Shown piece after piece: positions 54,792-63,723 of a stretch of 64,000 bases of DNA (positions are counted from its first letter, which is position 1; each line of letters begins with the position of its first letter). The notes below the pieces were generated by a model that saw only the letters and a list, made by a program, of their open reading frames with translations, was not told where the DNA came from and did no database searches. This DNA comes from Collinsella sp. AF25-2LB (lineage in GTDB: Bacteria > Actinomycetota > Coriobacteriia > Coriobacteriales > Coriobacteriaceae): the NCBI RefSeq assembly GCF_003458415.1, contig NZ_QRUF01000004.1:2055-66054 (forward strand), written 5' to 3'. The position numbers were made by a program, and so were the translations under genes.

Positions 54792-55510
54792 TCGTCACCC
54801 TCTTTGGCACATGGCTCAGCGGTGGTCGTGGTAGCCACGTCAGCATCGGGTTCCGCAGAAGCATCCTTCCCCTGGGCCTTGATCGCCACCGACGCCGGAC
54901 CAACCTGAATATCCCCGCGCGCCCAATCACCATCGAGCGCACGCGCCACCCAGTGATAGATGGGAATCGTAAAGAAGATCAGCGCGGCAAAGGGGCCGGC
55001 ACCAAACAGGAACATCAGCAAAAAGAACAGCAGCCAGCACACGGCCCAATACGGGAACGACTGGAACGGGCCCTTCACCGGAGTCGAGCCAACCGCGGTG
55101 CCACTCGTCGCCTGCGCCGTAGCGGCATTGGCGGCCTGCGCACTCCAGCTTGCCGCCTGCGCCGCCTTGGCTGCGGCATCACTTGCCTGCGTAGCTGCCT
55201 CCGTGGCGCGTGCCGCCGCCTCATGGGTGCGAGCACGCTCTGCCGCCTCGGCCTCGCGCTGACGGGCGCGGTCCTCGTTCTCAAACTCGATATCGTCCTC
55301 GATCTCGTCGCTCGGATTGAGCAGCTCGTCCAGGCTCACGCCATAGAGTTTGGCGAGCGAGATCAGGTTCTCGGTATCGGGCGAGCTCTCCGCGCGCTCC
55401 CATTTACTGACTGCCTGGCGCGACAGCCCCAGCTTTCGCGCCAGCCCTTCTTGGCTAAAACCCTTGCTGCGACGAAGGTCGGCGAGCCGCTGCGCAGTTT
55501 CTACATTCAT
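54788..55510 (-). CDS. XRE-family helix-turn-helix membrane protein
   Basis: The 240-residue protein starts MNVETAQRLADLRRSKGFSQEGLARKLGLSRQAVSKWE, a classic XRE helix-turn-helix at residues ~5-60. An acidic stretch is followed by a long Ala/Arg-rich segment likely to form a coiled coil (~85-135), two hydrophobic segments (~155-185) and a short tail. The ATG at 55510 follows AGGAGG; the longer frame is not supported. Being membrane-bound, it may sense envelope conditions and control its own operon with the DUF4097 protein; this is inferred from layout. Confidence 0.85.
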   Translation of the reverse strand: MNVETAQRLADLRRSKGFSQEGLARKLGLSRQAVSKWERAESSPDTENLISLAKLYGVSLDELLNPSDEIEDDIEFENEDRARQREAEAAERARTHEAAARATEAATQASDAAAKAAQAASWSAQAANAATAQATSGTAVGSTPVKGPFQSFPYWAVCWLLFFLLMFLFGAGPFAALIFFTIPIYHWVARALDGDWARGDIQVGPASVAIKAQGKDASAEPDADVATTTTAEPCAKEGDE

Positions 55511-55777
55511 GGTTCCTCCTATGTGATGCCAGCCGTGCCGCCGGACCGTTTTTGTTCTTAAGGCGCCTTGCACAGTTAAAAATCTATCCGCCACCGCCAA
55601 GAGCATGCCACCTATTCTAGTGAGATTTTTGACAACCGGCGGTTGCGGGCACATATGAGCTGCGGAAATGTGTCCAAACAAAGCAATGACCCGTAGCTTG
55701 GTTGTCCCCGTTGCGGCGTTAACGGTAGTATGGTCGTACTGTTTATTCCGCACCGCCAACGGAGGGAGTCCCGCGCC

Positions 55778-56650
55778 GTGAACCGCGATTTCGCCTCATC
55801 GCTCATCCAGCTCAACAACACGTTCTATCGCGAGCACTCCGCCTCCTTCTCCGATACGCGCCAGGCCCCGTGGCCCGGCTGGGTACGCACCATGGACATC
55901 GCGCTCGGGCAGCTCGACGTCGCCACGATCGAGCATCCCGTCCGCGTCTTCGATCTCGCCTGCGGCAATATGCGATTCGAGAACTTTGCAGCCGGCGGCG
56001 CACTTGCCGCCAAGGGTGTCGACGGCGCAAACCCCTCGGCAGATGCCAGCTGCCCGTTTGAGTTCTATGGCGTCGACTCGTGCCAAGACCTGGCCATCGA
56101 TGCACATGGCCACGCGCTTCGCATTCCCAACCTGCACTTCCAGGAACTCGACGTGCTCGACGCCCTCATGAAGCTCAACCCCGCCGAAACACCCGACGTG
56201 CTTTTCGACGCCCCGCTCGCCGACATCTCGGTCTGCTTTGGCTTTATGCACCACGTGCCGTCGTGCGAGTACCGCGTACGCGTGCTCGACGCCCTGGTGC
56301 GGCAGACGCGCCCGGGCGGCATCATCGCCATCAGCTTTTGGGAGTTTATGAACGATGAGCGCATGGCGCGCAAGGCCGTTCGAGCCGAAGCCCGTGCCGA
56401 GCTCACCCCGCCGTTTGAGGGTTACGATTCCGCGCAGTTTGAAGCCGGCGACCACCTCATTGGCTGGCAAAACGACCGCCACGCCTACCGCTATTGCCAT
56501 CACTTTGACGATCAGCAGATCACCGACCTGGTGCGCGGCGTCCGTACGTTCTACAAGAGCGGCGAGGTCCCCGTGCGTGAGCTTGAGCGCTTCCATGCCG
56601 ACGGTCGTAGCGGCGAGCTCAACCGCTATGTGATTCTCAAGCGCCTGTAG
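55778..56650 (+). CDS. Class I SAM-dependent methyltransferase
   Basis: The 290-residue protein has the SAM-binding motif VRVFDLACGNMRFENF, the acidic FYGVDSCQDLAIDA, and a motif IV-like ISVCFGFMHHVPSCEYRVRVLDALVRQTRPGGIIAIS. This resembles the Trm9/ABH8 type of methyltransferase that acts after Elp3 in eukaryotes, but the similarity is to general class I features. The start is GTG 55778 with GGAGGGAG upstream. A possible promoter, TTGTCC-18-TAGTAT, lies at 55702-55731. It is followed by trmB. Confidence 0.82.
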   Translation: MNRDFASSLIQLNNTFYREHSASFSDTRQAPWPGWVRTMDIALGQLDVATIEHPVRVFDLACGNMRFENFAAGGALAAKGVDGANPSADASCPFEFYGVDSCQDLAIDAHGHALRIPNLHFQELDVLDALMKLNPAETPDVLFDAPLADISVCFGFMHHVPSCEYRVRVLDALVRQTRPGGIIAISFWEFMNDERMARKAVRAEARAELTPPFEGYDSAQFEAGDHLIGWQNDRHAYRYCHHFDDQQITDLVRGVRTFYKSGEVPVRELERFHADGRSGELNRYVILKRL

Positions 56651-56768
56651 GCATCGACGACTCGCCGCCGAGCCGCACCGCATCTTCCGGGCAAACTATG
56701 CCCGCCCTTTTTCAATCCATTGACGGAACGTGCAGCTATGCGTTCCATACTTATGACCAAGGAGCCTC

Positions 56769-57608
56769 ATGGGAGCCGTCCACGTTCGCACGCCTAAGAA
56801 CTTTGTGCTCGAGGAGCGCCTGGAACGCTACGCCGATGCGATTGAGACAAACCCCGAGGCTTATGCCGGAGATTGGCGCAAGGCCTGTGCGCCCGCAGGC
56901 AGCAAGCCCTTCGAGCACCTTCACCTGGATCTTGGCTGTGGCAAGGGAACGTACCTTGTAGAGCGCGCCCACCGCGAGCCCGATGCCCTCTTTATCGGCA
57001 TGGACCAGGAGCCCATCTGCATCGCCTATGCCGCGCAGAAAATCTGCGAACAGGGGCTATCCAACGCACTCGTCCTGCCCCGAGGCACCGCATCGCTGCC
57101 ACGGCTGTTTGCCGCAGGCGAGCTCGATGCCATCACCATTAACTTTCCCACGCCGCAGCCCAAGGCCAAGTACGCTAAAAAACGACTCGTCCATGTCGAC
57201 CATCTGATGCTCTACCGCCCGCTCTTTGCAGCCGGCGCTACCGTCACACTGCGCACCGATAGCAAGCCGTTGCGCGATTACGCCCTGGGACAGTTTGCCG
57301 CGGCCGGCTACGATACGCTTTGGGTAAGCGACGACGTCCGCCGCGACCATCCCGAGCATCCCGAGACCGAGTACGAGCGCCGCACGCGCGAGATGGGTGC
57401 CGCCGTCTATGGCATTTGCGCTACGCCCGGCGCGGAACCCATCGAAGAGCAGCTCGCGGCGGGCCGCGCGCAGGAGCAAAGCCTTACCTGCTACCTGCCC
57501 GAAAACCTCGATGAGCTCACCTATGTACCCCTGGGCATGGAAGAAGCCGTCGAGAACTTTAGAAACCGTGCTCGCAAAGGCAAAAAACGCCTGCCGCAGG
57601 GGTCCTAG
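56769..57608 (+). CDS. trmB: tRNA (guanine-N7)-methyltransferase-like protein TrmB
   Basis: The 279-residue protein has the TrmB-type SAM site LHLDLGCGKGTYLVERAHREPDALFIGMD and the TxxE pattern near the end (ETEYERRTREMG). Where most TrmB proteins have FPDPWPK, this one reads FPTPQPKAKYAKKRL, so the Asp implicated in catalysis in E. coli TrmB is Thr and a conserved His/Arg block is changed. The fold is probably kept; activity or substrate may differ. Start ATG follows AAGGAG. It lies 118 bases after the methyltransferase gene. Confidence 0.85.
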   Translation: MGAVHVRTPKNFVLEERLERYADAIETNPEAYAGDWRKACAPAGSKPFEHLHLDLGCGKGTYLVERAHREPDALFIGMDQEPICIAYAAQKICEQGLSNALVLPRGTASLPRLFAAGELDAITINFPTPQPKAKYAKKRLVHVDHLMLYRPLFAAGATVTLRTDSKPLRDYALGQFAAAGYDTLWVSDDVRRDHPEHPETEYERRTREMGAAVYGICATPGAEPIEEQLAAGRAQEQSLTCYLPENLDELTYVPLGMEEAVENFRNRARKGKKRLPQGS

Positions 57609-57674
57609 GGGCTTCTGATGGTCGCGGCGTCGGCAAACAAGTGAAAATAGGCGCCAGCGAACGACCCTCAAACC

Positions 57675-57795
57675 TAAGTGAGTAGACTTTTTTGCAATAG
57701 CCAAGCACAACCCGCATAACGAAAACTAAAACCGCAGGTAGAACCCTTGCGCAAAAGCCATGTGCTCGCGACATTGAAAAAAGTCTACTCACTTA
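57675..57795. repeat. 121-base element bounded by 19-bp perfect inverted repeats
   Basis: The sequence TAAGTGAGTAGACTTTTTT at 57675-57693 is the exact reverse complement of 57777-57795. The inner ends continue to pair imperfectly (GCAAT/ATTG, AGCACA/TGTGCT), so transcribed RNA could fold into a single long hairpin. It lies in the trmB-helicase gap, codes for nothing and has the look of a MITE-sized repeat. Confidence 0.75.
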
Positions 57796-57917
57796 GCTGG
57801 CGACTGCACCAAACGGCTGGGCAGAACGCCCATTTCCTGCATTTTCTCGCGCGCTGGCACCCCACGCCGCTGCTACGCCATAATAGTTGGCGGACAATCG
57901 CGAGAGAAAGCAAACAC

Positions 57918-60599
57918 ATGACACAGACCACGACAGATACCGCCGCCAGTACCGTCTCCGGCGCCGGGGCCGCCAGCTCATTCTCGGGCGGCACGGGAAC
58001 CGAAGCCGAGTTCGGCTCGCTCGGCGCGCTCTCCCCCACCTGGTGGGAGCCCGAGGACGGCAGTGAGCCCGAACCGTGGCTCACGCCCGATCAGGCCTTC
58101 GAACGCTTCTTTGAATGGACGAGCAGCCGCGGCATCGAGCTGTGGGGTCACCAAGAAGAGGCCCTCATGGACCTGGCCGCCGGCGATCACGTCATTTTGG
58201 GCACACCGACCGGATCGGGTAAATCGCTCGTCGCGCTGGGCATGCTCTTTATGGGCATGGCGCAGGGCAAGCGCTGCTATTACACGGCCCCCATCAAGGC
58301 CCTGGTCAGCGAAAAGTTCTTCGATCTGGTACAGGTACTCGGCCGCGATAACGTTGGCATGATCACCGGCGATACGCACATCAACACTAAGGCGCCCGTC
58401 ATCTGCTGCACGGCCGAAATCCTTGCCAACGATGCACTGCGCGAGGGCGAGGGCGCCGACGTGGGCTGCGTGGCCATGGACGAGTTCCACTACTTTGCCG
58501 ACCCCGACCGCGGCTGGGCATGGCAGGTGCCGCTGCTCACCCTGCCCCACACGCAGTTTATGCTCATGAGCGCCACGCTCGGCGATGTCACCGCGATCGC
58601 CGCCTCGCTCGAGGAACACACCGGCGCTGCTTGCGACTTGGTTGTCGACGCCCCGCGTCCTGTTCCGCTGAACTACGACTATGTGACGACCTCCCTCGAG
58701 GGCACCGTCGAGCTCGCTATGCGCCGCGGCGAGGCCCCGCTCTATATCGTGCACTTTAGCCAGGATGCCGCCCTTGCGACGGCACAGTCGCTCGCCAATT
58801 TTGGCATCGCCAGCAAGGAGCAGCGCGAGGCCATCAAAGAGGCGGCCAAGGGCACGAGCTTCTCGACGGCCTTTGGTAAGATTCTCAAACGCCTGCTTGG
58901 ATGCGGCGTCGGCGTGCACCATGCTGGCATGTTGCCGCGCTATCGCCTGCTGGTCGAGCGCTTGGCGCAGCAGGGCCTGCTGCCCGTCATCTGCGGTACC
59001 GATACGCTCGGCGTCGGCATCAACGTGCCCATCCACACCGTGGTGCTCACCGCGCTCACCAAGTTCGACGGCTACAAGATGCGTCGCCTGCGCGCCCGTG
59101 AGTTCCATCAGATCGCTGGTCGCGCCGGCCGTTCGGGCTTCGATACCGAGGGCATGGTCATCGCCGAGGCCCCGGAGCACGAGATCGAGAACGCTAAGCT
59201 CATGGCCAAGGCGGGCGACGACCCCAAGAAGCTCCGCAAGATTAAAAAGAAAAAGGCCCCCGAGGGCTTTGTCACCTGGAACAAGCAGACCTTTGAGCGC
59301 CTGATCGAGACGCAGCCCGAGACGCTCAAGCCGCGCCTTCGCATCACACACTCCATGGTGATTAGCGTGGTCGAGCAGGGCGGCGATGCCCGAGCCCGCG
59401 TACACGACCTCATCGAAACGAGCCTGCAGACTCCCGAGGAAAAGGCCAAGCTCGAGGTTCGCGCCGACGAAATCTTCGCCACACTCATCGATTCCGGCGT
59501 CGTCGTTCGCACCGAGGTGCCGCCCGCGCCCGACGCTCCGGCTGACGCCGCGCCGGACATCGACTACGCGCTGACGGTCGATCTGCCCGAGGACTTCGCA
59601 CTCGATCAGCCGCTCTCGCCGTTCTTGCTTGCCGCGTTGGAGCTGCTCGACCCCGAGAGCGAGACCTATACCATGGATCTGATCTCAATGGTCGAGGCAA
59701 CGCTCGAGGATCCCAAGCAGGTATTGCGCGCACAGGAGCGCGCCGCGCGCGACCGCGCGATGGCCGAAATGAAGGCTGACGGCGTCGATTATGAGGAACG
59801 CCTGGAGCGCATCCAGGATGTCACCTACGAAAAGCCGCTCGAGGACTTGCTCGATGCCGCCTTCGACAAGTACTGCCAGGAAGTACCCTGGGCCAACGAC
59901 TACCAGCTCTCTCCCAAGAGCGTCCTGCGCGATATGCTGGAAAGCGCGAGCGATTTTAAGGGCTATATCCAAAAGCTCGGCATCGCCCGCTCCGAGGGCA
60001 TTTTGCTGCGTTACCTGGCAGAGGCCTACCGTTCACTCGACCGCACCGTGCCCATCGAGAAGCGCGACGAGCGCCTGCGCGACATTATCTCGTGGCTGGG
60101 CTTTGTGGTGCGCTCGGTGGACTCGAGCCTGGTGGATGAGTGGGAGAACGCCGGCAACCCGACAGCCCTCGATGCTGCGCCGCCGCAGGGCATCGACGAG
60201 GTCGTGGCGGACCGTCGCGGCTGCACGCTATTGGTGCGCAACGCGCTCTTCCGCCGCGTGACCCTTGCCGCCCGCGAGCACGTTCGCGACCTGGGCGAGC
60301 TCGACGACGACTGGGGCATGAGCGAGATCCGCTGGCAAAAAGCACTCGACGCTTACCACGAGCAGCACGAGGAAATCCTCACCGACGGAGATGCCCGCAG
60401 CGCCGCGATGTTTTCCATTGACGAGTCCGACGAGAAGACCGCGCACATATGGCACGTGCACCAGATCTTTGCCGACGAGGATGGCGACCACGATTTTGGC
60501 ATCATGGGCGATGTCGATCTGGACGCCACGCAAGACGGCGGCGAGGTCATCTTCAAAAACTACCGCGTCGGCTTTATCGAGGACCTGCTCGAGGACTAG
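57918..60599 (+). CDS. Ski2-like SF2 helicase with C-terminal DUF3516
   Basis: The 893-residue protein starts at ATG 57918, where the family begins after a Ser/Thr/Gly-rich tail (~1-35). The helicase core has Walker A GTPTGSGKS (95-103), DEFH (188-191), SATLG, TDTLGVGINVPI and QIAGRAGRSG. The C-terminal ~350 residues fit DUF3516, which I know mainly from actinobacterial helicases. It may unwind RNA or DNA; no specific partner is visible. The frame upstream to 57747 runs through the inverted-repeat element and lacks a ribosome-binding site. Confidence 0.88.
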   Translation: MTQTTTDTAASTVSGAGAASSFSGGTGTEAEFGSLGALSPTWWEPEDGSEPEPWLTPDQAFERFFEWTSSRGIELWGHQEEALMDLAAGDHVILGTPTGSGKSLVALGMLFMGMAQGKRCYYTAPIKALVSEKFFDLVQVLGRDNVGMITGDTHINTKAPVICCTAEILANDALREGEGADVGCVAMDEFHYFADPDRGWAWQVPLLTLPHTQFMLMSATLGDVTAIAASLEEHTGAACDLVVDAPRPVPLNYDYVTTSLEGTVELAMRRGEAPLYIVHFSQDAALATAQSLANFGIASKEQREAIKEAAKGTSFSTAFGKILKRLLGCGVGVHHAGMLPRYRLLVERLAQQGLLPVICGTDTLGVGINVPIHTVVLTALTKFDGYKMRRLRAREFHQIAGRAGRSGFDTEGMVIAEAPEHEIENAKLMAKAGDDPKKLRKIKKKKAPEGFVTWNKQTFERLIETQPETLKPRLRITHSMVISVVEQGGDARARVHDLIETSLQTPEEKAKLEVRADEIFATLIDSGVVVRTEVPPAPDAPADAAPDIDYALTVDLPEDFALDQPLSPFLLAALELLDPESETYTMDLISMVEATLEDPKQVLRAQERAARDRAMAEMKADGVDYEERLERIQDVTYEKPLEDLLDAAFDKYCQEVPWANDYQLSPKSVLRDMLESASDFKGYIQKLGIARSEGILLRYLAEAYRSLDRTVPIEKRDERLRDIISWLGFVVRSVDSSLVDEWENAGNPTALDAAPPQGIDEVVADRRGCTLLVRNALFRRVTLAAREHVRDLGELDDDWGMSEIRWQKALDAYHEQHEEILTDGDARSAAMFSIDESDEKTAHIWHVHQIFADEDGDHDFGIMGDVDLDATQDGGEVIFKNYRVGFIEDLLED

Positions 60600-60623
60600 C
60601 CGAACATGCTGGAACGAAACAAG

Positions 60624-60661
60624 CGGGGCCGTTGGCAATATCGCCAGCGGCCCCGTTTTTT
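60624..60661 (+). terminator. Terminator of the Ski2-like helicase gene
   Basis: A 13-bp stem with one G-U pair (60624-60636 and 60643-60655, AATATC loop) is followed by TTTTTT. It lies between two convergent genes. On the other strand the T-run is weaker. Confidence 0.9.
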
Positions 60662-60678
60662 GCGCGATACGCTATCCC

Positions 60679-62436
60679 CTACTCGGTATCCTCGACCTCA
60701 TACGAATCCGCCTCGGCTGGCTCATCGTTTGTCTCTGTCGCAGCCCCGCGCGCCTCGTCAAACGCGGCCTTCATGGTCTTGTTGCCCCACGTGAGCTTGC
60801 GAATGGTAAGATCGTCGGCCTTCTTGTTGGCTAGGCGCAGATTGTTCTCGGAGGACAGCAACGCCTCCTTGGTTTTCTGCAGATGGCTAATCGTCTTGTC
60901 GATCTCATCAATCGCCGTTTGGAACTTGCGGCTCGCGATCTCGTAGTTGCGACCGAAATCATTCTTGAACTTTTCCATCTTGGCTTCGAAGTTCGTGACG
61001 TCGATATTCTGCTGTTTGTACTCCGCCAGTTCCTGCTTATAGCGCAGCGAACCCATGGCGGCGTTGCGAAGAAGCGTGATCATGGGAATAAAGAACTGTG
61101 GGCGAATCACGTACATCTTCTCGTAGCGATAGCTCACGTCCACGATGCCGGCGTTGTAAAGCTCGCTCTCGGGTTCGAGCAACGTGCAGAGCACCGCGTA
61201 CTCGCAGCCTTTTTGGCGGCGATCGTGATCGAGCTTCTTAAAGAAGTCCTCGTTTTTGTGCTTGGTCGCAGTCTCGTCGTTCTCGTTTTTCATCTCGAAC
61301 ATAATCGAAATGACCTCGTTGCCGCTCGCGTCGCACTCGCGGAAGATAAAGTCGCCCTTGGTACCCTCGGACGCATCGTTATCCTTCTCGAAGTACGCGT
61401 TAGGAAACGCCGTCATGCGCAGACGGTTAAACTCGGTCTCACAGTGCTGCTCGAGCGACTCGCCCACCATCTTGGTGGACAGGCGGACCTTCATGTCCTT
61501 AAGGCGCTCGATCTCTTCATCCTTGTAGCGAATCAGGTCATCGCTCGCACGCTTGGCCTGCGCAAGCTCGAGCTCGTGTGCCGCCTTGGCCTGCTCCTCG
61601 CGAGAATCGCGCACTGCCAGCTCGCTCGTCAGTTTGGCACGTGCCTCATCGCGCTCACGCTCCGCCGCGGCGACCGCCTCTGACAGGTTCATTTTTGCCA
61701 TCAGTTCCTGCTCGCGCAGCTGGGCACGCAGGCCCTCGGCCTCTTGCTCGGACTGAGCCTTTGCGGCGGAGAACTTCTCTTGCACCTTCGCGCGATAGTC
61801 AGTAAGCGCGCGCTCGGCCTCGCTGCGAGCGGCATCGAGCTCACGCTGCGACTCTGCCGCGGCAGCGGCAAGCGCCATCTCCTGGGCTTTGTCCGCCGCG
61901 GCGAGCCTGGCCTGCAGCTCGGCAATCTGAGCGTCGCGCGCAGCTAAATCGTTTTGAGCAGCGTTGCGCGCCGCCGACTCGGCAAGCTTTGCTTCGTCAT
62001 CTTTGCGCCCAAGCTGCGCACGCAGGCTATCAATCTCACGCTGGAGTTCGGCATTTTCCTTTTGAGCATTGGCTCGTGCCTCTACCGCCGCGCGCTGGCT
62101 TGCACTCTCGCGCTCTGCGGCAGCGCCCTCGAGCTTAGCGCGCAGCTCGGCAAGCTCAGCATCGCGCTTGGCAACCTCTTGCGCCAGTTTCTGATCCGCA
62201 GTGTTCTTCTGCTCGACAAGCTGAGCGTTGCGCTGAGACTCTGCCTTTTGCAAGGCAGCCGTCGAACGCGAGCGCTCAAGCTCCAGCGCTTGCTCGCCCT
62301 CGCGCTGGACTGCCTTCACACGCTCGTCCAGGTCGCGCGAAAACTCGGCATCGCGTACTTGCTTGACGATATCCGCATAGCCGGACGCATCGACCTTAAA
62401 AACTTCGCCGCAATGCGGGCACTTAATCTCGTTCAT
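60679..62436 (-). CDS. DUF2130 coiled-coil protein with PD-(D/E)XK-like domain
   Basis: The 585-residue protein begins with a zinc-ribbon-like [11 protein letters not shown] very long Ala/Glu/Arg-rich coiled coil follows (about 25-310), then the DUF2130 domain ([40 protein letters not shown]...[12 protein letters not shown]). In the last part, GDFIF with FEMKNE looks like the D...ExK of a restriction-endonuclease fold. A cytoplasmic DNA-related role is likely; the specific function is unknown. The start has GAGGAG five bases upstream. It is a single gene with its own 150-base upstream gap. Confidence 0.87.
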   Translation of the reverse strand: MNEIKCPHCGEVFKVDASGYADIVKQVRDAEFSRDLDERVKAVQREGEQALELERSRSTAALQKAESQRNAQLVEQKNTADQKLAQEVAKRDAELAELRAKLEGAAAERESASQRAAVEARANAQKENAELQREIDSLRAQLGRKDDEAKLAESAARNAAQNDLAARDAQIAELQARLAAADKAQEMALAAAAAESQRELDAARSEAERALTDYRAKVQEKFSAAKAQSEQEAEGLRAQLREQELMAKMNLSEAVAAAERERDEARAKLTSELAVRDSREEQAKAAHELELAQAKRASDDLIRYKDEEIERLKDMKVRLSTKMVGESLEQHCETEFNRLRMTAFPNAYFEKDNDASEGTKGDFIFRECDASGNEVISIMFEMKNENDETATKHKNEDFFKKLDHDRRQKGCEYAVLCTLLEPESELYNAGIVDVSYRYEKMYVIRPQFFIPMITLLRNAAMGSLRYKQELAEYKQQNIDVTNFEAKMEKFKNDFGRNYEIASRKFQTAIDEIDKTISHLQKTKEALLSSENNLRLANKKADDLTIRKLTWGNKTMKAAFDEARGAATETNDEPAEADSYEVEDTE

Positions 62437-62494
62437 AGCAGCTCCTCGATGGACGCAAATTTCGACCGCCTACACTCTACCGCGCCGCACGGAC

Positions 62495-62529
62495 AAAAAA
62501 GGCGCCGCCGCCATAATGGCAACGGCGCC
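62495..62529 (-). terminator. Terminator of the metallophosphoesterase gene
   Basis: On the minus strand GGCGCCG (62529-62523) pairs with CGGCGCC (62507-62501), the loop holds a further GCC/GGC pair, and TTTTTTGTCC follows. It lies about 60 bases after the stop, beyond the REP-like repeat. Confidence 0.75.
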
Positions 62530-62531
62530 AG

Positions 62532-62568
62532 AACCACCACAAAGGTGCCTGTCCCCTTTGTGGTGGTT
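62532..62568. repeat. REP-like palindrome
   Basis: A perfect 14-bp inverted repeat (AACCACCACAAAGG / CCTTTGTGGTGGTT) has a 9-base loop containing TGCCTGTCC. The AAAGGTGCCTGTCCCCTTT core is similar to repetitive palindromes I have seen in many bacterial genomes, some linked to RAYT/IS200-type transposases. No such transposase is in the window. Confidence 0.7.
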
Positions 62569-62586
62569 TGAGTGACAGTTTGAAAA

Positions 62587-63132
62587 TTACAGTCCAAAAT
62601 AGCCGAGGATTTGATCACGACTTACGGGCTTGTAGTCATTGGCGTCGAGGCCCACATCGTAGCGGTAAATGGGGCGCTCGCGATCGCGGTTGCGTGCGTT
62701 GGTGCGGTCACCCCTGCTGTGGATATGCCCATGCAGCATAATGGCGCCACGTGCCTTGCCGTTCCAGCTGAGCATGGGGTAGTGGCTCATCACCAGACGA
62801 TGACCCTTGGCATAGCCGGGAGCAATCTCCAGGTAATCGCGCACGTCTTCCCAAATTTGCGGGGCGTCGGGATCTTCCCAGTCGCCGTCATGGTTACCGC
62901 GGATGAGCGTCGCATTCTTGCATTCGATACGCTCGCGCAGGCGCACCGCCTCCGCCATGGGCAAGCGATACGTAAAGTCTCCCAGGATATAGAGGCGGTC
63001 GTCCGCAGCCACGCACTCATTGATGGCATCGATGACCTTGCGGTTCATCTCCTCGACCGAATCAAACGGTCGATCCATGTCGTGCAAGATATTCGTATCG
63101 CCCAGGTGCAGGTCGGCGGTAAACCACATCAT
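62587..63132 (-). CDS. Metallophosphoesterase
   Basis: The 181-residue protein is a calcineurin-like phosphoesterase with the motifs WFTADLHLGD, LGDFTYRL, IRGNHDGD, VMSHYP and LHGHIHSRG in order. The small form resembles bacterial single-domain enzymes hydrolysing phosphomono- or diesters; the substrate is not known. It starts after GAGGGC; a second Met directly follows. It sits downstream of the HIRAN and 59-residue genes on the same strand, about 65 bases after the latter. Confidence 0.9.
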   Translation of the reverse strand: MMWFTADLHLGDTNILHDMDRPFDSVEEMNRKVIDAINECVAADDRLYILGDFTYRLPMAEAVRLRERIECKNATLIRGNHDGDWEDPDAPQIWEDVRDYLEIAPGYAKGHRLVMSHYPMLSWNGKARGAIMLHGHIHSRGDRTNARNRDRERPIYRYDVGLDANDYKPVSRDQILGYFGL

Positions 63133-63198
63133 CGTCTATGCCCTCATTTCGCAATGCATCCAACTCGTGCTAAGTATACAGACACAGCGATGCGGCGG

Positions 63199-63378
63199 TT
63201 AGCCAAAGAGCCCGCCGAACAGTCCGCGGCGGCACTCGTCCTTTTTATTCGAACCTTTGCCCTGGGCGTTCTTATCCTTTTGCTTTTTGCGATCCTGCTC
63301 CAGCTCATCGTCATCGAGTAGCATATCCCACTCAAACGGATCATCCGTCAAATCGAACAGGTCATCGTCGTCAAGCAT
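63199..63378 (-). CDS. Small acidic 59-residue protein, unknown function
   Basis: Found by direct reading. ATG 63378 follows AGGGAGG by five bases, and the frame runs 59 codons to TAA at 63199. The N-terminal half is highly acidic (MLDDDDLFDLTDDPFEWD, then LLDDDELEQD). The middle is basic and polar (KKQKDKNAQGKGSNKK) and the end is a Gly/Phe tail (GLFGGLFG). It has no signal peptide. It lies 18 bases after the HIRAN gene stop in the same operon. The strong Shine-Dalgarno, regular composition and spacing make it a credible gene. Confidence 0.75.
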   Translation of the reverse strand: MLDDDDLFDLTDDPFEWDMLLDDDELEQDRKKQKDKNAQGKGSNKKDECRRGLFGGLFG

Positions 63379-63396
63379 GGCAGCCTCCCTTACCGA

Positions 63397-63723
63397 TTAG
63401 CGGGCATCCACCACATAGAGGCCAACGCGCACCTGGTGCCACGGGCTGCGCTCGGGGGCAACCTGTTGCACGCGGGCCTCAAACACGTCCTCGTGGCCGT
63501 AATACATCATCAAGGACAGTGGACCGACCTCGTTTCCCGGAACGCAGCCAAGTTTGGTCTTGCCATAGTAGATCGCAACTGCCTCGGGATCATGGGGATT
63601 ATCGCGCTCGGCACACAGTGTCAGTTTATCGCCCGCTTTAAGATCGCCTAGGACCAAAGCGCCGTCGGCATATTGAAATCCTGCGATATGAAACGACAGA
63701 AGAACACGCGAAGGCTCGTACAT
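63397..63723 (-). CDS. HIRAN-domain protein
   Basis: The 108-residue protein is a single HIRAN domain: FHIAGFQYADGALVLGDLKAGDKLTLCAERDNPHDPEAVAIYYGKTKLGCVPG. HIRAN domains bind the free 3' end of single-stranded DNA in HLTF-like helicases; in bacteria, free-standing versions are found, often next to helicases or nucleases. Start follows AGAGGAG. It heads a likely three-gene operon with the 59-residue protein and the metallophosphoesterase. Confidence 0.88.
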   Translation of the reverse strand: MYEPSRVLLSFHIAGFQYADGALVLGDLKAGDKLTLCAERDNPHDPEAVAIYYGKTKLGCVPGNEVGPLSLMMYYGHEDVFEARVQQVAPERSPWHQVRVGLYVVDAR

